36,338 nt of DNA from Bacteroidota bacterium (lineage in GTDB: Bacteria > Bacteroidota > Bacteroidia > Chitinophagales > Chitinophagaceae). How positions within the stretch are numbered: position 1 is the first letter of the stretch; every line of letters starts with the position of its first letter. The DNA lies in the NCBI GenBank assembly GCA_018267925.1, contig JAFDXO010000026.1, forward strand, positions 1-36,338, written 5' to 3'. This document shows, one piece after another, positions 35,218 to 36,338 of this stretch. The notes beneath the pieces were generated by a model that had not been told where the DNA came from, did not search any database, and saw only the letters and a list, made by a program, of their open reading frames with translations. The position numbers and the translations under genes are program-made.

Positions 35218-36338
35218 ATGAGAAAAACATTACTAAAATTTCTCGTGGGGGGGGTAATTATGATTACTTCCGCTCATGCACAAGTGTTTGTGAACCCCAC
35301 ACTGCCGGATCAGGTAGTTTCGCCTGTAAATTTTTCAACCTCTCCTAACATCAATTGCGACATGCTCAACAATGGAAAGGGGAATTTTATCAAAGCGATT
35401 GCATGGGATGAGGGGGTAGGCACTTTCAACACCCATTTGTATTTTGAAGACGGCGCGGGGCATACCATTCATTACGGATTACCCGGTGTGTTGCCTGATA
35501 TTGTGTTGGGTAATAATCGAGATGTACCTAAGGATTATCGGGTCGCAGTAGTGGCCATTGCTTCTAATTCCATTCCTACCATTTGGTTTTTTACGCTAAG
35601 TGGAGTGGGTACACCGGGCTTTTCTATTACGCCTACTGGGGTACTTTCACTTACTACTGCTTCTGTGGGTACTGTTTATAATCTATCACCTGTATTACCG
35701 CACATAGATATGTGGTCGGATGCAAACAATAAAGTGAATGGTCTGCCGGGCATGTATCAATTTGCCGTGAGTTGGGTGGAGCCCGGTGTTAATGCTGTAA
35801 AGTACAATGTTGGCGATATCAACTCAGGGACTTTGTATAATCCGATTGGAGGGATAGCGGTAAGTTCGAGTAGTGTTGGTAACATTTGGTGTGATGTAGC
35901 CTGCTACACCAATGTTCAGACGGGGAGTAGGTACGCCACTTTTTGTTCGCAGGATCTTGGTGCACCCTTACCCCTTGTTGCTTATACGCTTGATTTTAGT
36001 TCAGGTTCAGTAGGTGCTCCAATAAGTAAAAACAGTTTTGTGTCCCCCTTCGTTTTTTGTCCGCGTATTGAGGCGATGAGTCAGTATGATCCCACATTTG
36101 TTGCATACCCATGGCAGATTATATGTTCTCAACAAGACTCTGTTACGACCTATAATGCGGGTGGCACAACAAACATTAATAAAACGCTGATTCCCGTAGG
36201 AAATTTCAAATCGCCGGCAATAGCTGCGGGTGTAGGAATGCCCTTTTTAAAAGCGATTGGAAATGTGCAATTCACACAGGGATATTTAAACATACATGGG
36301 TCGCCCGTTTCAGCTAATTATTATGCACGGATAACTAA
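35218..36338 (+). CDS. Secreted paralogous surface protein, in frame, cut by the right edge
   Basis: At least 373 residues, no stop before the window end. Signal peptide MRKTLLKFLVGGVIMITSAHA-Q is read through the G8 run (LVGGV). The mature protein starts QVFVNPTLPDQ and is rich in beta-strand-like, Gly/Val/Thr segments with several Cys (e.g. INCDML, WCDVACYTN, TFCSQD, FCPRIEA, IICSQQD). It carries IKAIAWDEGVGTFNTHLYF and VLPDIVLGN, shared with the left-edge copy. I do not recognise the family; export through Sec and perhaps the T9SS is plausible, but the C-terminal sorting domain would lie outside the window. Codon use looks like its neighbours. Confidence 0.8.
   Translation, partial: MRKTLLKFLVGGVIMITSAHAQVFVNPTLPDQVVSPVNFSTSPNINCDMLNNGKGNFIKAIAWDEGVGTFNTHLYFEDGAGHTIHYGLPGVLPDIVLGNNRDVPKDYRVAVVAIASNSIPTIWFFTLSGVGTPGFSITPTGVLSLTTASVGTVYNLSPVLPHIDMWSDANNKVNGLPGMYQFAVSWVEPGVNAVKYNVGDINSGTLYNPIGGIAVSSSSVGNIWCDVACYTNVQTGSRYATFCSQDLGAPLPLVAYTLDFSSGSVGAPISKNSFVSPFVFCPRIEAMSQYDPTFVAYPWQIICSQQDSVTTYNAGGTTNINKTLIPVGNFKSPAIAAGVGMPFLKAIGNVQFTQGYLNIHGSPVSANYYARIT
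35247..35254 (+). repeat. G8 mononucleotide tract in signal-peptide codons (right copy)
   Basis: Eight G encode the end of Val10 and Gly-Gly plus the first base of Val13 in the hydrophobic core of the signal peptide; with eight the reading frame is continuous. Confidence 0.85.

Larger units (their letters stand above)
35138..35313 (+). repeat. Right arm of the ~175-bp inverted repeat
   Basis: Plus-strand match to 211-388 read on the minus strand. It covers the promoter, leader, G8 run and the first mature codons; similarity drops right after GATCAG at 35308-35313. Confidence 0.85.

Overview
The window looks like chromosomal DNA of a gliding/T9SS-type member of the Bacteroidota, perhaps of the Chitinophagia/Saprospiria kind. 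The lineage call rests on a full-length SprA (type IX secretion translocon) directly behind ruvA, a secreted protein with a type B T9SS sorting domain (gliding-motility-associated C-terminal domain), a choice-of-anchor L domain, DUF6089-like and other outer-membrane barrels, and several promoters of the Bacteroidota form TTTG-N19-21-TAnnTTTG. Base composition is moderately AT-rich. I see no rRNA, tRNA, CRISPR array, transposase or phage gene.

Layout. (1) 1-308, minus: the 5' end of a secreted-protein gene running off the left edge, frameshifted beside a G8 tract in its signal peptide. (2) 522-3808, minus: phenylacetyl-CoA epoxidase genes paaA-paaB-paaC-paaD followed by a small membrane protein; the reductase paaE is not here. 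(3) 3847-11936, minus: ruvA-sprA. (4) 12040-18556, minus: a tightly packed run of LOG-family nucleotidase, O-methyltransferase, glucosaminidase/LysM protein, hpt, a stand-alone B12-binding protein, a crotonase and a DUF6089-like barrel, closed by a strong hairpin terminator. (5) 18733-20190, minus: a sodium:solute symporter. (6) 20234-23136, minus: a T9SS type B cargo and a small outer-membrane barrel. (7) 23463-28487: two CPA2 cation/proton antiporters that converge and overlap at their stops, the second behind a coiled-coil lipoprotein gene. (8) 28618-32349, plus: DinB/YfiT-like protein, LTA-synthase-like phosphotransferase/sulfatase, a four-helix membrane protein and a PlsC acyltransferase. 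(9) 32363-33859, minus: a GH3-type acyl-adenylating enzyme. (10) 34047-35098, plus: rplU, rpmA, a histone H1-like AKP-repeat protein and a terminator. (11) 35218-36338, plus: a second member of the family in (1), running off the right edge.

Most of the window is housekeeping or envelope biology. The most unusual signal is the pair of paralogous secreted-protein genes at the two ends. They lie in opposite orientation. From about 40 bp upstream of the -33/-7 promoter through the first codons of the mature protein they are nearly identical at the DNA level, and then they diverge sharply. Both carry an eight-G run inside the signal-peptide codons; the right copy is in frame and the left copy is out of frame by one base. 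This is the expected look of a phase-variable, recombining surface-protein family (inference), although a homopolymer or assembly error must be excluded. A further C8 run lies inside the coding sequence of one antiporter.
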